DNA from: Planctomycetota bacterium | Lineage (GTDB): Bacteria > Planctomycetota > Planctomycetia > Pirellulales > S012-138 | Reading direction: 5' to 3' | Assembly: GCA_026982835.1 (NCBI GenBank) | Contig: JALSGI010000794.1 | Span: 1 to 9,604 of the forward strand | Length of the DNA stretch: 9,604 nt | Part shown: positions 1-6,241 of the stretch, one piece after another | Layout: each line of letters begins with the position of its first letter | Numbering within the stretch: position 1 is the first letter of the stretch | Notes under the pieces: model-generated | Seen by the model: the letters and a program-made list of their open reading frames with translations, nothing else | What the model was told of the DNA's origin: nothing | The model's database searches: none | Program-made: the position numbers and the translations under genes

Positions 1-684
1 AAGGAGCTGGTCCGCTGGAAGTACCAGCGCTACATCAAGGACTACCTGCGCTGCATCGCCTCGGTGGATGAGAACGTGGGCCGCGTGCTCGACTACCTGG
101 ACCGCACCGGGTTGGCCAAGAACACGGTGGTCATCTACACCTCCGACCAGGGATTCTACCTGGGCGATCACGGCTGGTTCGACAAGCGGTTCATGTACGA
201 GGAGTCGCTGCGCACGCCGCTGCTAGTGCGCTGGCCGGGCAAGATTCCCGCTGGCAGCGTGTGCGACAAGCTGGTGCTCAACCTCGACTTTGCCGAAACG
301 TTCCTCGACCTGGCCGGGGCAAAAATCCCGGCGGACATGCAGGGCGTTTCGCTCAAGCCGCTGCTGCTGGGCCGGCAGGTGCCCCAGTGGCGCAAGTCCA
401 TCTACTACCACTACTACGAGTACCCCGGCGCCCACATGGTCCACCGCCACTACGGAGTACGGACCAAGCGCTACAAGCTCATCTACTTCTACGGCCTCAA
501 GGAGTGGGAGCTTTACGATCTGAAAAAAGATCCCCGCGAGATGAACAACGTCTATGGCGATCCCCAGTACGCCCAGATGGTCCAGCAGCTCAAGGCGGAA
601 CTGAAGCGCCTGCGCCAGCACTACCAGGTCACGCCCGATCCGTTCCCCTATCCCCTGCCGGGCAAGAAGAAGCCCAAGCGTTAA
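1..684 (+). CDS. Type I sulfatase, C-terminal part (5' end outside window)
   Basis: The frame is open from base 1 to the TAA at 682-684, so the gene starts upstream of the window and only about 227 C-terminal residues are visible. The catalytic Cys/Ser (formylglycine) motif is not in view. The visible part has late alkaline-phosphatase-superfamily signatures: a repeated-phosphomonoester-type metal motif TSDQGFYLGDHG followed by WFDKR (Lys near the sulfate site), then ESLRTPLLVRWPGKIPAG, and a C-terminal region with YGVRTKRYKLIYFY and ELYDLKKDPREMNN typical of the sulfatase C-terminal (DUF4976-like) domain. Such enzymes hydrolyse sulfate esters, usually on polysaccharides, in the periplasm or outside the cell. 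The TSDQG/GDHG pairing resembles iduronate-2-sulfatase-like members, but substrate cannot be assigned. The protein ends in a basic GKKKPKR tail. nadK starts 5 nt downstream, suggesting co-transcription although the functions are unrelated. Confidence 0.93.
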   Translation, partial: KELVRWKYQRYIKDYLRCIASVDENVGRVLDYLDRTGLAKNTVVIYTSDQGFYLGDHGWFDKRFMYEESLRTPLLVRWPGKIPAGSVCDKLVLNLDFAETFLDLAGAKIPADMQGVSLKPLLLGRQVPQWRKSIYYHYYEYPGAHMVHRHYGVRTKRYKLIYFYGLKEWELYDLKKDPREMNNVYGDPQYAQMVQQLKAELKRLRQHYQVTPDPFPYPLPGKKKPKR

Positions 685-689
685 GCAAC

Positions 690-1571
690 GTGCAATCCAC
701 TTCCACCACCCGCTGGAACTTTGCCGCCTGCCAGCCCCCCCGGGCGGTAGTGCTCGTGGCCGGGGACCGGGAGCCGATTGCCCGACGCGCCCGGGAGCTT
801 CGCCCCCGGCTGGAACAGCACGTTCAGATCGTCCTCTGGGACGAGCACTTCGCTCAGGACCTCGACGCGGTGGAGGCCGAACTGGTGGTGGTCTTCGGCG
901 GGGACGGGTCCATCTTGCGTTCCGCCCGGCAGATGGGCGCCCGGCAGCGCCCCGTACTGGGGGTGAACCTGGGCAACCTGGGCTTTCTGGCCGACGTGAA
1001 GCCGGAAGAGCTGTTCGAGGTGTTGCCGCGGGTGCTGCGGGGCGAGTGCCGCGTGGTGGAGCACCTGATGTTCCAGGCCACCGTCTTCCGCGGCGACCAG
1101 GTGGTGGCACGTGCCCGGGGACTCAACGAAACGGCCGTGCTGGCCGGCCCCCCCTTTGCCATCTTGCAGGTGGAGCTTTACGTCGATGGCCAGGGCGTGA
1201 CCACCTACAGTTGCGACGGGCTCATCATTTCCACGCCGGTGGGTTCCACCGCTCACAGCCTTTCGGCCGGGGGACCCATTTTGCGCAAGGACATCCAGGC
1301 GTTTGTCATCTGCCCGGTCAGCCCCCACACGCTCACCGTGCGCCCGGTGGTGGATGCGGCCCACCGGGTCTATGAGATGGTGGTCCCGCGTCCCAACCAG
1401 GGCACGGCGGTGGTGGTGGATGGGCAGGTTTTGTGCCGCCTGGAGGCGGGTGATCGGGTGCGGGTGGAGCGGGCCGAGGAGGATTTCCTGCTGATCGAGG
1501 CCCCGGGCCACAACTACTACCGCACCTTGCGGGAAAAACTCCACTGGAGCGGCAAGCTGCACGGGGCGTAG
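690..1571 (+). CDS. nadK: NAD kinase
   Basis: Predicted 293-residue ATP (or polyphosphate) NAD kinase, cytoplasmic, making NADP from NAD. The hallmark GGDGS lies at residues 70-74 (catalytic Asp72), followed by GVNLGNLGFLA (91-101), the NE pair at 146-147 that contacts the nicotinamide ribose side, and DGLIISTPVGSTAH then SLSAGGP (176-196), the conserved nucleotide-binding loop. Canonical enzymes mostly have GSTAY; His replaces Tyr here. Length fits the family (about 290-300). The start chosen is GTG at 690, just after the upstream sulfatase stop. The ribosome binding site is poor, so translation may be coupled to the upstream gene. In-frame GTG codons near 747-753 would leave the N-terminal Rossmann strand too short. 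The frame is open much further upstream, but that part overlaps the sulfatase and is a shadow. Confidence 0.95.
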   Translation: MQSTSTTRWNFAACQPPRAVVLVAGDREPIARRARELRPRLEQHVQIVLWDEHFAQDLDAVEAELVVVFGGDGSILRSARQMGARQRPVLGVNLGNLGFLADVKPEELFEVLPRVLRGECRVVEHLMFQATVFRGDQVVARARGLNETAVLAGPPFAILQVELYVDGQGVTTYSCDGLIISTPVGSTAHSLSAGGPILRKDIQAFVICPVSPHTLTVRPVVDAAHRVYEMVVPRPNQGTAVVVDGQVLCRLEAGDRVRVERAEEDFLLIEAPGHNYYRTLREKLHWSGKLHGA

Positions 1572-1573
1572 GG

Positions 1574-1597
1574 GGCTATGTACACAATACATAAGCC
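1574..1597 (+). terminator. Hairpin just after nadK, possible terminator
   Basis: Bases 1574-1582 (GGCTATGTA) pair with 1588-1593 (TACATA) and 1595-1597 (GCC), leaving A1594 bulged and a 5-nt CACAA loop. The stem starts two bases after the nadK TAG and sits in the 90-bp gap between two convergent genes, where terminators are expected. There is no T-tract on either side, so it is not a classical intrinsic terminator. It could be a 3'-end stabilising hairpin. Nothing else recognisable was seen in 1598-1661. Confidence 0.35.
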
Positions 1598-1661
1598 GGG
1601 AAACCAACACCGCGGAAGGCGCATTCTGAAAGCCAAGGGGCGCTAGAACCTGGGACGTGCT

Positions 1662-2630
1662 TTACACCCCCGCGGCGGTTTCCACGTCGCAGCGGTAGAT
1701 GCGGTTGTGGTATTCTACGTATAGCGCGTCGCCGCGCCCTACTGTGTGGCCGCGGCGAATGATCCTTCCCTGCTCGTTGCGGAGGGCGAAGCGACGGAGC
1801 TTCCGCGTGGTTCCGTCCCGGTTGAGTTGGACAAGAAAGAACGTGTCGTGTCGGGTATAGGCACCGGCGAACAGTACCAACTGGTCTTTCACCGCCAAGG
1901 CACGGCTTCCGGCCACTGGCGGCTGCCAGTGCGCCACGATCTCCCCCTGGTGCAAGTGGACCAGGGGAAACTCCGTGTAGTAGTAAATCCACACGTCGCA
2001 CTCCGAAGCCACGTTCATGGCATAGCAATCGAAGATCGGCTCCAGGCCGTGAGCCGGTTCGTACTGGTACAGTTTCTCGCCCGAGGGGTTCCACGCAATC
2101 AGCCCCGGGACCCCAATCGGATTTACCCCCCATCCGTAGTTTCCGAATATCCCTTCGTCGAAGTAGCTGGTCCAGATGGTGCCGGAGGCAGTAGCCTGCA
2201 CGTCCATGATCCCGTCGCCCAGCAGGATCGAGCCAAGCGGTTGTCCCTGGCAGGAGTAGATGCGCCCGTTGCGGTCGTAGTCGTCTTCGGCCCGGCGATA
2301 GGACCTGTGGCAGACCAGCAGGAACCGATCCTGCGGCAGGGGTTGGATGTCGTGGATGTTGAGCCTCACTTGGGGGAGGAGCACATCCAGGGTCTTTTTC
2401 CCCTGGCGGAAGGCGAGCACGCGGTAGGACTGCGGGACATCGGGAACCGTCTTGACGAAGCTGGCCCCGCCCTCGTCGAGCCGGTAGTCGAGTTCCTTCA
2501 GGGCGATCACGGCGTAGATTTGGCCGTCGGGGCCGACGTTCATCCCCACCAACTTTCCCCCCTCCTGGACGAAGGGGGAAAGGTCCACCACCGGCTCCAG
2601 GCGCAGCGTCTTGATTTTTGCCTTTGCCAT
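1662..2630 (-). CDS. Uncharacterised propeller-like protein
   Basis: A 322-residue protein of unknown function. The start is ATG at 2630, preceded by GGGAG about 10 nt upstream. An in-frame extension to 2894 runs into kptA, has poor coding character and is rejected. There is no signal peptide or membrane segment, so it is probably cytoplasmic. The sequence shows recurring short beta-strand units of the propeller kind: MNVGPDGQIYAVI (30-42), IMDVQATASGTIWTSYFDEG (141-160), GLIAWNPSGEKLYQYEP, DCYAMNVASECDVWIYYYTEFPLVHL, and a C-terminal GDALYVEYHNRIYRCDV. The most distinctive stretch is YFDEGIFGNYGWG at 156-168. From memory, similar sequences occur in actinobacteria and other bacteria as hypothetical proteins with no assigned role; that recollection is unverified. 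It lies downstream of kptA on the same strand with a 118-nt gap, so it may be co-transcribed with it. An enzyme or ligand-binding role cannot be chosen from sequence alone. Confidence 0.82.
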   Translation of the reverse strand: MAKAKIKTLRLEPVVDLSPFVQEGGKLVGMNVGPDGQIYAVIALKELDYRLDEGGASFVKTVPDVPQSYRVLAFRQGKKTLDVLLPQVRLNIHDIQPLPQDRFLLVCHRSYRRAEDDYDRNGRIYSCQGQPLGSILLGDGIMDVQATASGTIWTSYFDEGIFGNYGWGVNPIGVPGLIAWNPSGEKLYQYEPAHGLEPIFDCYAMNVASECDVWIYYYTEFPLVHLHQGEIVAHWQPPVAGSRALAVKDQLVLFAGAYTRHDTFFLVQLNRDGTTRKLRRFALRNEQGRIIRRGHTVGRGDALYVEYHNRIYRCDVETAAGV

Positions 2631-2656
2631 GTTGAAAGCTCTCCCAGCCGATGCTC

Positions 2657-2725
2657 CCTGCCGGGGCGGAGCGTGCTCCTTTGGCTGACCCTCTGCGGAA
2701 CAAGGAATTATTTCACCCCGGCAGG
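2657..2725. repeat. Spaced 10-bp inverted repeat in the gap before the propeller gene
   Basis: CCTGCCGGGG at 2657-2666 is the exact reverse complement of CCCCGGCAGG at 2716-2725, with a 49-nt spacer. Inside the spacer, GGAGC-GT-GCTCC (2668-2679) is a further short dyad. All of it falls in the 118-nt gap between the kptA stop and the start of the downstream gene, so on the minus strand it would form a structured 5' leader or intercistronic hairpin. No T-tract is present. In such GC-rich DNA a 10-bp pairing can arise by chance. Confidence 0.35.
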
Positions 2726-2748
2726 CGGTAAAGAAGTGCCTGCGGCCT

Positions 2749-3303
2749 TCAGAAGTCGATAAACCGCGGGGGGACTGCATCGGCAAGCCAAACCTTTTCA
2801 TTCCCTTGGTAAAAAGGGATACCCTCCTGGAACGCTTCCCCTGCCCGCACGCAAAGCAGGGCCGGCTGTTTGGCCTTCCGCTTGCCCACCTCAAGGGCCG
2901 TCTCTTCGTCCACCGACAGGTGCACGTACTGGCGTCGCATGGGCTTGAGGCCTTCGGCCTGGATGCAGGGGACGCTGGCCGGGCTGGTGCCGTGGAACAG
3001 CACCGGCGGCGGCTGGGAGACGCACCGCTTCAGCTTCCCAGGAAGGGAGTGCCCGTACAGGGCGCGGATGCGATCGTTGCATATCTCAAAGCGACGCTTG
3101 GAAGCGGAGCGGATCAGGGCTTCCAGGTCGGCTCGTTCCAAGTCGCTCCATCGGGGCCGCAAAGCACGCAAGGCTTCCAGGAGCTGGTCCAGGGGAACCC
3201 ATCCCTCCTCGTCCATCTCCAGCTCGTAGAGCCAAGGTTCATGCCGCAAGGCATGTGAGATTACCTTGCTTAAGCGGATGTATTCGGCGCGGGACCTTTT
3301 CAT
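2749..3303 (-). CDS. kptA: RNA 2'-phosphotransferase (Tpt1/KptA family)
   Basis: A 184-residue protein matching the bacterial/archaeal KptA length. The family transfers an internal RNA 2'-phosphate to NAD+, giving 2'-OH RNA, ADP-ribose 1''-2'' cyclic phosphate and nicotinamide. Motifs in order: LSKVISHALRH (11-21), with the catalytic Arg20-His21 pair; DEEGWVPLDQLL (31-42) of the winged-helix lobe; NDRIRALYGHS (76-86), supplying a further active-site Arg; VLFHGT (101-106) of the ADP-ribosyltransferase-like lobe; and YVHLSVDEETALEVGKR (126-142), with Arg142 likely the fourth catalytic residue. The usual Gln before GHS is Tyr here, and the usual VG-RHG ends KRK. The start is ATG at 3303, preceded by GGAGGTG about 10 nt upstream; an alternative TTG at 3378 adds 25 residues outside the family fold. 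It lies downstream of aspS after 241 bp. Its substrate in bacteria without tRNA splicing is unknown. Confidence 0.93.
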   Translation of the reverse strand: MKRSRAEYIRLSKVISHALRHEPWLYELEMDEEGWVPLDQLLEALRALRPRWSDLERADLEALIRSASKRRFEICNDRIRALYGHSLPGKLKRCVSQPPPVLFHGTSPASVPCIQAEGLKPMRRQYVHLSVDEETALEVGKRKAKQPALLCVRAGEAFQEGIPFYQGNEKVWLADAVPPRFIDF

Positions 3304-3393
3304 GGGTCTGGCACCTCCGCACCGGTTCACGGCCGTTTTTCCACGCGTTGAGCTGTTTCGACCAGCGCGAAGCACCAACAGGAGGCTGCTTGT

Positions 3394-3422
3394 TTTCTGG
3401 CACGGTTTTTTCGCTTTTTCAA
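3394..3422 (-). promoter_or_regulatory. Weak candidate promoter upstream of kptA
   Basis: The 241-bp gap 3304-3544 between aspS and kptA has no convincing gene. On the minus strand it contains TTGAAA (3422 to 3417, five of six matches to a sigma-70 -35 box) and, after 17 nt, CAGAAA (3399 to 3394, three of six matches to a -10 box), in a locally A/T-rich patch that stands out from the GC-rich surroundings. No clear intrinsic terminator follows aspS; only a short TGCCG/CGGCA stem without a T-tract is seen. Read-through from aspS is therefore equally possible. Confidence 0.3.
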
Positions 3423-3544
3423 TTCGCCCCGGGCCGAGTTCCGAGGGAGCCCGCCCCCTGGCCGGATTGCGGAAGCTGCGTTTGGAAACAGGCTATGCCG
3501 GCAAGCGGCACGGCGCCGGGGGGCAGTGGGAGTACCTGCTAGGG

Positions 3545-5323
3545 TTACTCTGGCGGCATCACGCGGATGTGCAGCTCGTCCAGTTGCTGGCGATCCACCT
3601 CTCCCGGAGCTCCGGTCATCAGGTCCACGGCCCGCTGCGTCTTGGGAAACGCGATCACGTCGCGGATGCTCTCGGCCCCGGCAAAGAGCATCACCCAGCG
3701 GTCCAGCCCCAGGGCGATGCCCCCGTGGGGCGGAGCCCCGTAACGCAGGGCCTCCAGCAGGAAGCCGAAGCGCTGCTGGGCCTGCTGCGGGTCGATGCCC
3801 AGCACGTTGAACACGCGCTGCTGGAGCTGCGGGTCGTGGATCCGGATGGTGCCCCCGCCGGCCTCGGAGCCGTTGATCACCAGGTCGTAGGCCAGGGCTC
3901 GGCAGCGGCCGGGATCGCTTTCCAGGTATTCTACATCCTGCGGGCGAGGAGCCGTAAACGGGTGGTGCTTGGCCTGCCAGCGGCCCAGCTCCTCGTCCCA
4001 CTCGAACATGGGGAACTCCACCACCCAGGCGAAGTGCATCCGGCCCTCGGGCACCAGGTTCAACTGCGCGGCCACTCGCTTGCGCAGCCCGGCCAACGCG
4101 CGGCAGGTCAGCTCGTACTGGTCGGCCACAAACAGCAGCAGGTCGCCGGGCTGGGCTTCCAGGGCCTGGGCGATTTTTTGCTGGAGTGCACGGTCGAAGT
4201 TCTTGGCAATGGGCGAGTTGAGCTTGCCCCCTTCTTCCACGCGGAACCAGGCCAGCCCCTTGGCCCCGAAGTCCTGCTGCACGAACAGGGTCAGTTCGTC
4301 GATCCCCTTGCGGGAGTAGTGCTTGGCGCCCTGGGGCACGCACAGCCCCCGCACGCAGCCGCCCTGCTGGACCGCCTGGCGGAACACCTGGAATTGCCCC
4401 TGGGCCACCAGCGAGGAGATGTCGTGGATTTCCAGGCCGTAGCGCAAATCCGGCGCATCGTCGCCGTAGCGCTGCATGGCTTCGTCGTAGGTCATGCGGG
4501 GCAGGGGAAGCGACACCTCCAGCCCGAGCAGCTCGCGGGCCAGGCGGGCCACCAGCGAGTCGATCACCTCCAGCACGTCGTCCATTTCCACGAACGACAT
4601 CTCCAGGTCCAACTGGGTGAACTCCGGCTGCCGGTCGGCGCGCAGGTCTTCGTCTCGGAAGCAGCGGGCCACCTGCACGTAGCGGTCGTAGCCGGCGATC
4701 ATGAGAATCTGTTTATAAAGCTGCGGCGACTGCGGCAGGGCGTAGAACTTGCCTGGATGCACGCGGCTGGGCACCAGGTAGTCGCGGGCTCCCTCGGGGG
4801 TGCTCCGGCCCAGCATCGGGGTTTCGATCTCCAGAAAGCCCAGCTCGTCGAAGTGGTCGCGCATCAGCTTGGTTATGCGGTGCCGCAGCAGCATGATCTG
4901 CTGCATGCGGGGGCGGCGAAGGTCCAGGTAGCGGTGGCGTAGCCGCACCTCTTCGCTGGGCAGCTCTTGGTCTTTTTCGGCCGGGGAGACCGGCGGGGGC
5001 TGGCTGCGGTTCAAAACTTCGATCCCCCTGGCCCGAAGCTCCACCTGCCCCGTGGTGAGCTTGGGGTTTTCGGTTCCCGGCGGCCGCCGGGCCACCTGGC
5101 CGGTCACACGGACCACGTACTCGGCCCGCAGCCCCTGGGCCAACTGGAGCAGCTCCTGGCCCTCCTCGGGGCTGACCACCACCTGGGTTTTGCCGTAGCG
5201 GTCGCGCAGGTCGAAGAACACCGTGCCGCCGTGGTCGCGGATCGTGTCCACCCAGCCGCACAGCGTGCACTGGCTGCCGATGTGCTGCTCGCTCAACTGA
5301 CCGCAAGTGTGGGTGCGTAGCAA
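3545..5323 (-). CDS. aspS: Aspartyl-tRNA synthetase, probably non-discriminating
   Basis: A 592-residue class IIb synthetase that charges tRNA with aspartate in the cytoplasm. It has an N-terminal OB-fold anticodon-binding domain (about 1-105), motif 1 around GFLEIETPML (162-171), motif 2 FRDEDLRADRQPEFTQLDLE (222-241), a bacterial insertion (GAD-type) domain, and motif 3 GIALGLDRWVMLFAG starting at 535 with Arg542. Length is the bacterial norm (about 590). The start is taken as TTG at 5323: it gives MLRTHTCGQL, the usual AspRS N-terminus, and has AAGGA (5335 to 5331) seven bases upstream. The alternative ATG at 5395 adds 24 atypical residues, lacks a ribosome binding site and overlaps the likely -10 box. 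His31 (RDHGG) and Gly83 match positions linked to relaxed tRNA discrimination in Pseudomonas AspRS, so Asp-tRNA(Asn) may also be made, which would require GatCAB. Confidence 0.97.
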   Translation of the reverse strand: MLRTHTCGQLSEQHIGSQCTLCGWVDTIRDHGGTVFFDLRDRYGKTQVVVSPEEGQELLQLAQGLRAEYVVRVTGQVARRPPGTENPKLTTGQVELRARGIEVLNRSQPPPVSPAEKDQELPSEEVRLRHRYLDLRRPRMQQIMLLRHRITKLMRDHFDELGFLEIETPMLGRSTPEGARDYLVPSRVHPGKFYALPQSPQLYKQILMIAGYDRYVQVARCFRDEDLRADRQPEFTQLDLEMSFVEMDDVLEVIDSLVARLARELLGLEVSLPLPRMTYDEAMQRYGDDAPDLRYGLEIHDISSLVAQGQFQVFRQAVQQGGCVRGLCVPQGAKHYSRKGIDELTLFVQQDFGAKGLAWFRVEEGGKLNSPIAKNFDRALQQKIAQALEAQPGDLLLFVADQYELTCRALAGLRKRVAAQLNLVPEGRMHFAWVVEFPMFEWDEELGRWQAKHHPFTAPRPQDVEYLESDPGRCRALAYDLVINGSEAGGGTIRIHDPQLQQRVFNVLGIDPQQAQQRFGFLLEALRYGAPPHGGIALGLDRWVMLFAGAESIRDVIAFPKTQRAVDLMTGAPGEVDRQQLDELHIRVMPPE

Positions 5324-5393
5324 GGCCGCGTCCTTCGGGTTCCGCAAGGGGAGTAGGGAGGCACCGTTTTCAAAGCCGTTAAAGCAAAACGGC

Positions 5394-5422
5394 ATTGTAC
5401 GCGGGGGGACAAGAAGCGCAAA
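5394..5422 (-). promoter_or_regulatory. Candidate aspS promoter
   Basis: On the minus strand TACAAT (5399 to 5394) matches a sigma-70 -10 box at five of six positions. About 17 nt upstream lies TTTGCG (5422 to 5417), a weak -35 box. Transcription would begin near 5387, giving a leader of roughly 64 nt before the TTG start at 5323. The location, between the terminator of the upstream operon and aspS, is what would be expected. The -35 match is poor, so the call rests on the -10 box and position. Confidence 0.45.
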
Positions 5423-5484
5423 GGAGGACCAGGGACAAGCTGCGCAGCCGGACCGCAGATGCGGCTCTTGCGTGTCCCTTCCGC

Positions 5485-5513
5485 AAAAAAAAGAGCACGC
5501 ATGGGGCGTGCTC
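5485..5513 (-). terminator. Strong intrinsic terminator of the repressor/peptidase operon
   Basis: On the minus strand a perfect 8-bp GC-rich stem, GAGCACGC (5513 to 5506) with GCGTGCTC (5500 to 5493), encloses a 5-nt CCCAT loop and is followed directly by eight T residues (5492 to 5485). It lies 38 nt after the stop codon at 5552. This is a textbook rho-independent terminator, and it separates the operon from aspS downstream on the same strand. Confidence 0.93.
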
Positions 5514-5551
5514 CCCGGGGGACTGGGAAAGGCTGTAGGAGGGGGTTTCAG

Positions 5552-6241
5552 CTACCTGTCATCGTCGTCGGGTTCGTCTTTTTCGTCTTCATCCTCGTCG
5601 CGCAAGCGCTCCAGGCGTTCCAGGCGTTCGGTGACGCGCTCCAGGTGGCGTCGGGTTTCCTCCAGCTCGCGCTGGAAGTGGCGCTGGCTTTGTTCCAGCT
5701 CGCGGCGCGTTTGGTGCAAGGCTTCGCGGAGTTCGCGGACCACGCGCATCAGTTCTTCCACGACTTCGGAGGGTGGTCCGGGGCGGAACTCCGGACGGCG
5801 GATCGCATGGGGCCGAAACGGCGGTCGGTCGCCGGGAGGCCCCGGGCGGCGGAAACGCTCGCGGTGCTCCTCGCGACGACGCTCCAGTTCCTCCTTGAGT
5901 TCCTCTGCCCGCCGGCGCATGTGTTCGGCCTCTTCGCGCAGGCCCAGCCGATGAAGCTCTTCGGCGATTCGCAGCAGGCGCTCCAGGCGCTCTTGGGGGC
6001 TGAACAGGCGAGGCCGCTCATCCCGAGGCGGGCCGTGGTGCCGCACTCGATGCGGCTGGTGCGGCCTGTCGGCTTCCGGGTGGTGCGGCCGGGGCGGGCC
6101 TTCCCTTTCCGGTTCCAGGAGCTGGAAAGCATCCGGGCGGGGCTCCGAACGCGGCTCGTCTTGCGCCGAAGCCGGAACGGCGCTCAGGCCCAGCAGGGCC
6201 AGCATCACGGCGGATCGCCGCCACCAGGGTGCAGTACGCAT
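5552..6241 (-). CDS. Nested frame: secreted His-rich coiled-coil protein (internal start of the M56 frame)
   Basis: Starting at the ATG at 6241 (codon 410 of the longer frame), this gives a 229-residue protein. The start is preceded by AGGAG with an 8-nt spacer. The N-terminus is a classic signal peptide: Arg-containing n-region, hydrophobic core AVMLALLGLSAV (11-22) and cleavage motif ASA at 24-26 before QDEP. The mature part has six His within residues 53-69 (HHPEADRPHQPHRVRHH), a first charged helix with heptad character (about 82-131), a Pro/Arg-rich hinge (132-157), a second long coiled coil (158-216) built of RELEETRRHLERVTERLERL-type repeats, and an acidic tail ending DEPDDDDR. No known domain was recognised. 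It may be an exported partner or sensor for the peptidase. A signal peptide plus ribosome binding site in the middle of a membrane protein frame argues for independent translation. Confidence 0.6.
   Translation of the reverse strand: MRTAPWWRRSAVMLALLGLSAVPASAQDEPRSEPRPDAFQLLEPEREGPPRPHHPEADRPHQPHRVRHHGPPRDERPRLFSPQERLERLLRIAEELHRLGLREEAEHMRRRAEELKEELERRREEHRERFRRPGPPGDRPPFRPHAIRRPEFRPGPPSEVVEELMRVVRELREALHQTRRELEQSQRHFQRELEETRRHLERVTERLERLERLRDEDEDEKDEPDDDDR

Noticed and set aside
681..1610. 309-codon minus-strand frame opposite nadK
   Set aside because: nadK on the plus strand has all family motifs; the antisense translation is His/Pro-rich and unrecognisable.
2631..2894. N-terminal extension of the propeller protein by 88 codons
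   Set aside because: It overlaps the kptA 3' end in another frame, has low-quality composition, and the ATG at 2630 has its own ribosome binding site.
3266..4942. 558-codon open frame on the plus strand
   Set aside because: It is antisense to aspS, which has complete class II motifs. Long antisense frames are expected in GC-rich DNA, and the translation has no family signature.
1572..5323. Possible defence island around kptA and the propeller protein
   Set aside because: There is no nuclease, toxin, reverse transcriptase, mobile element or atypical composition. Neighbours are housekeeping genes.
5364..5393. Two mutually exclusive hairpins in the aspS leader (5375-5380 with 5388-5393; 5364-5370 with 5386-5392), as for a riboswitch or attenuator
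   Set aside because: If the TACAAT box is the true -10, transcription starts near 5387 and the shared arm is not in the RNA. No T-box features were seen.
5600..5660. Short direct repeats of a CCAGGCGTT-like unit
   Set aside because: They encode Glu-Arg-Leu heptad repeats of the coiled coil and are explained by protein periodicity.
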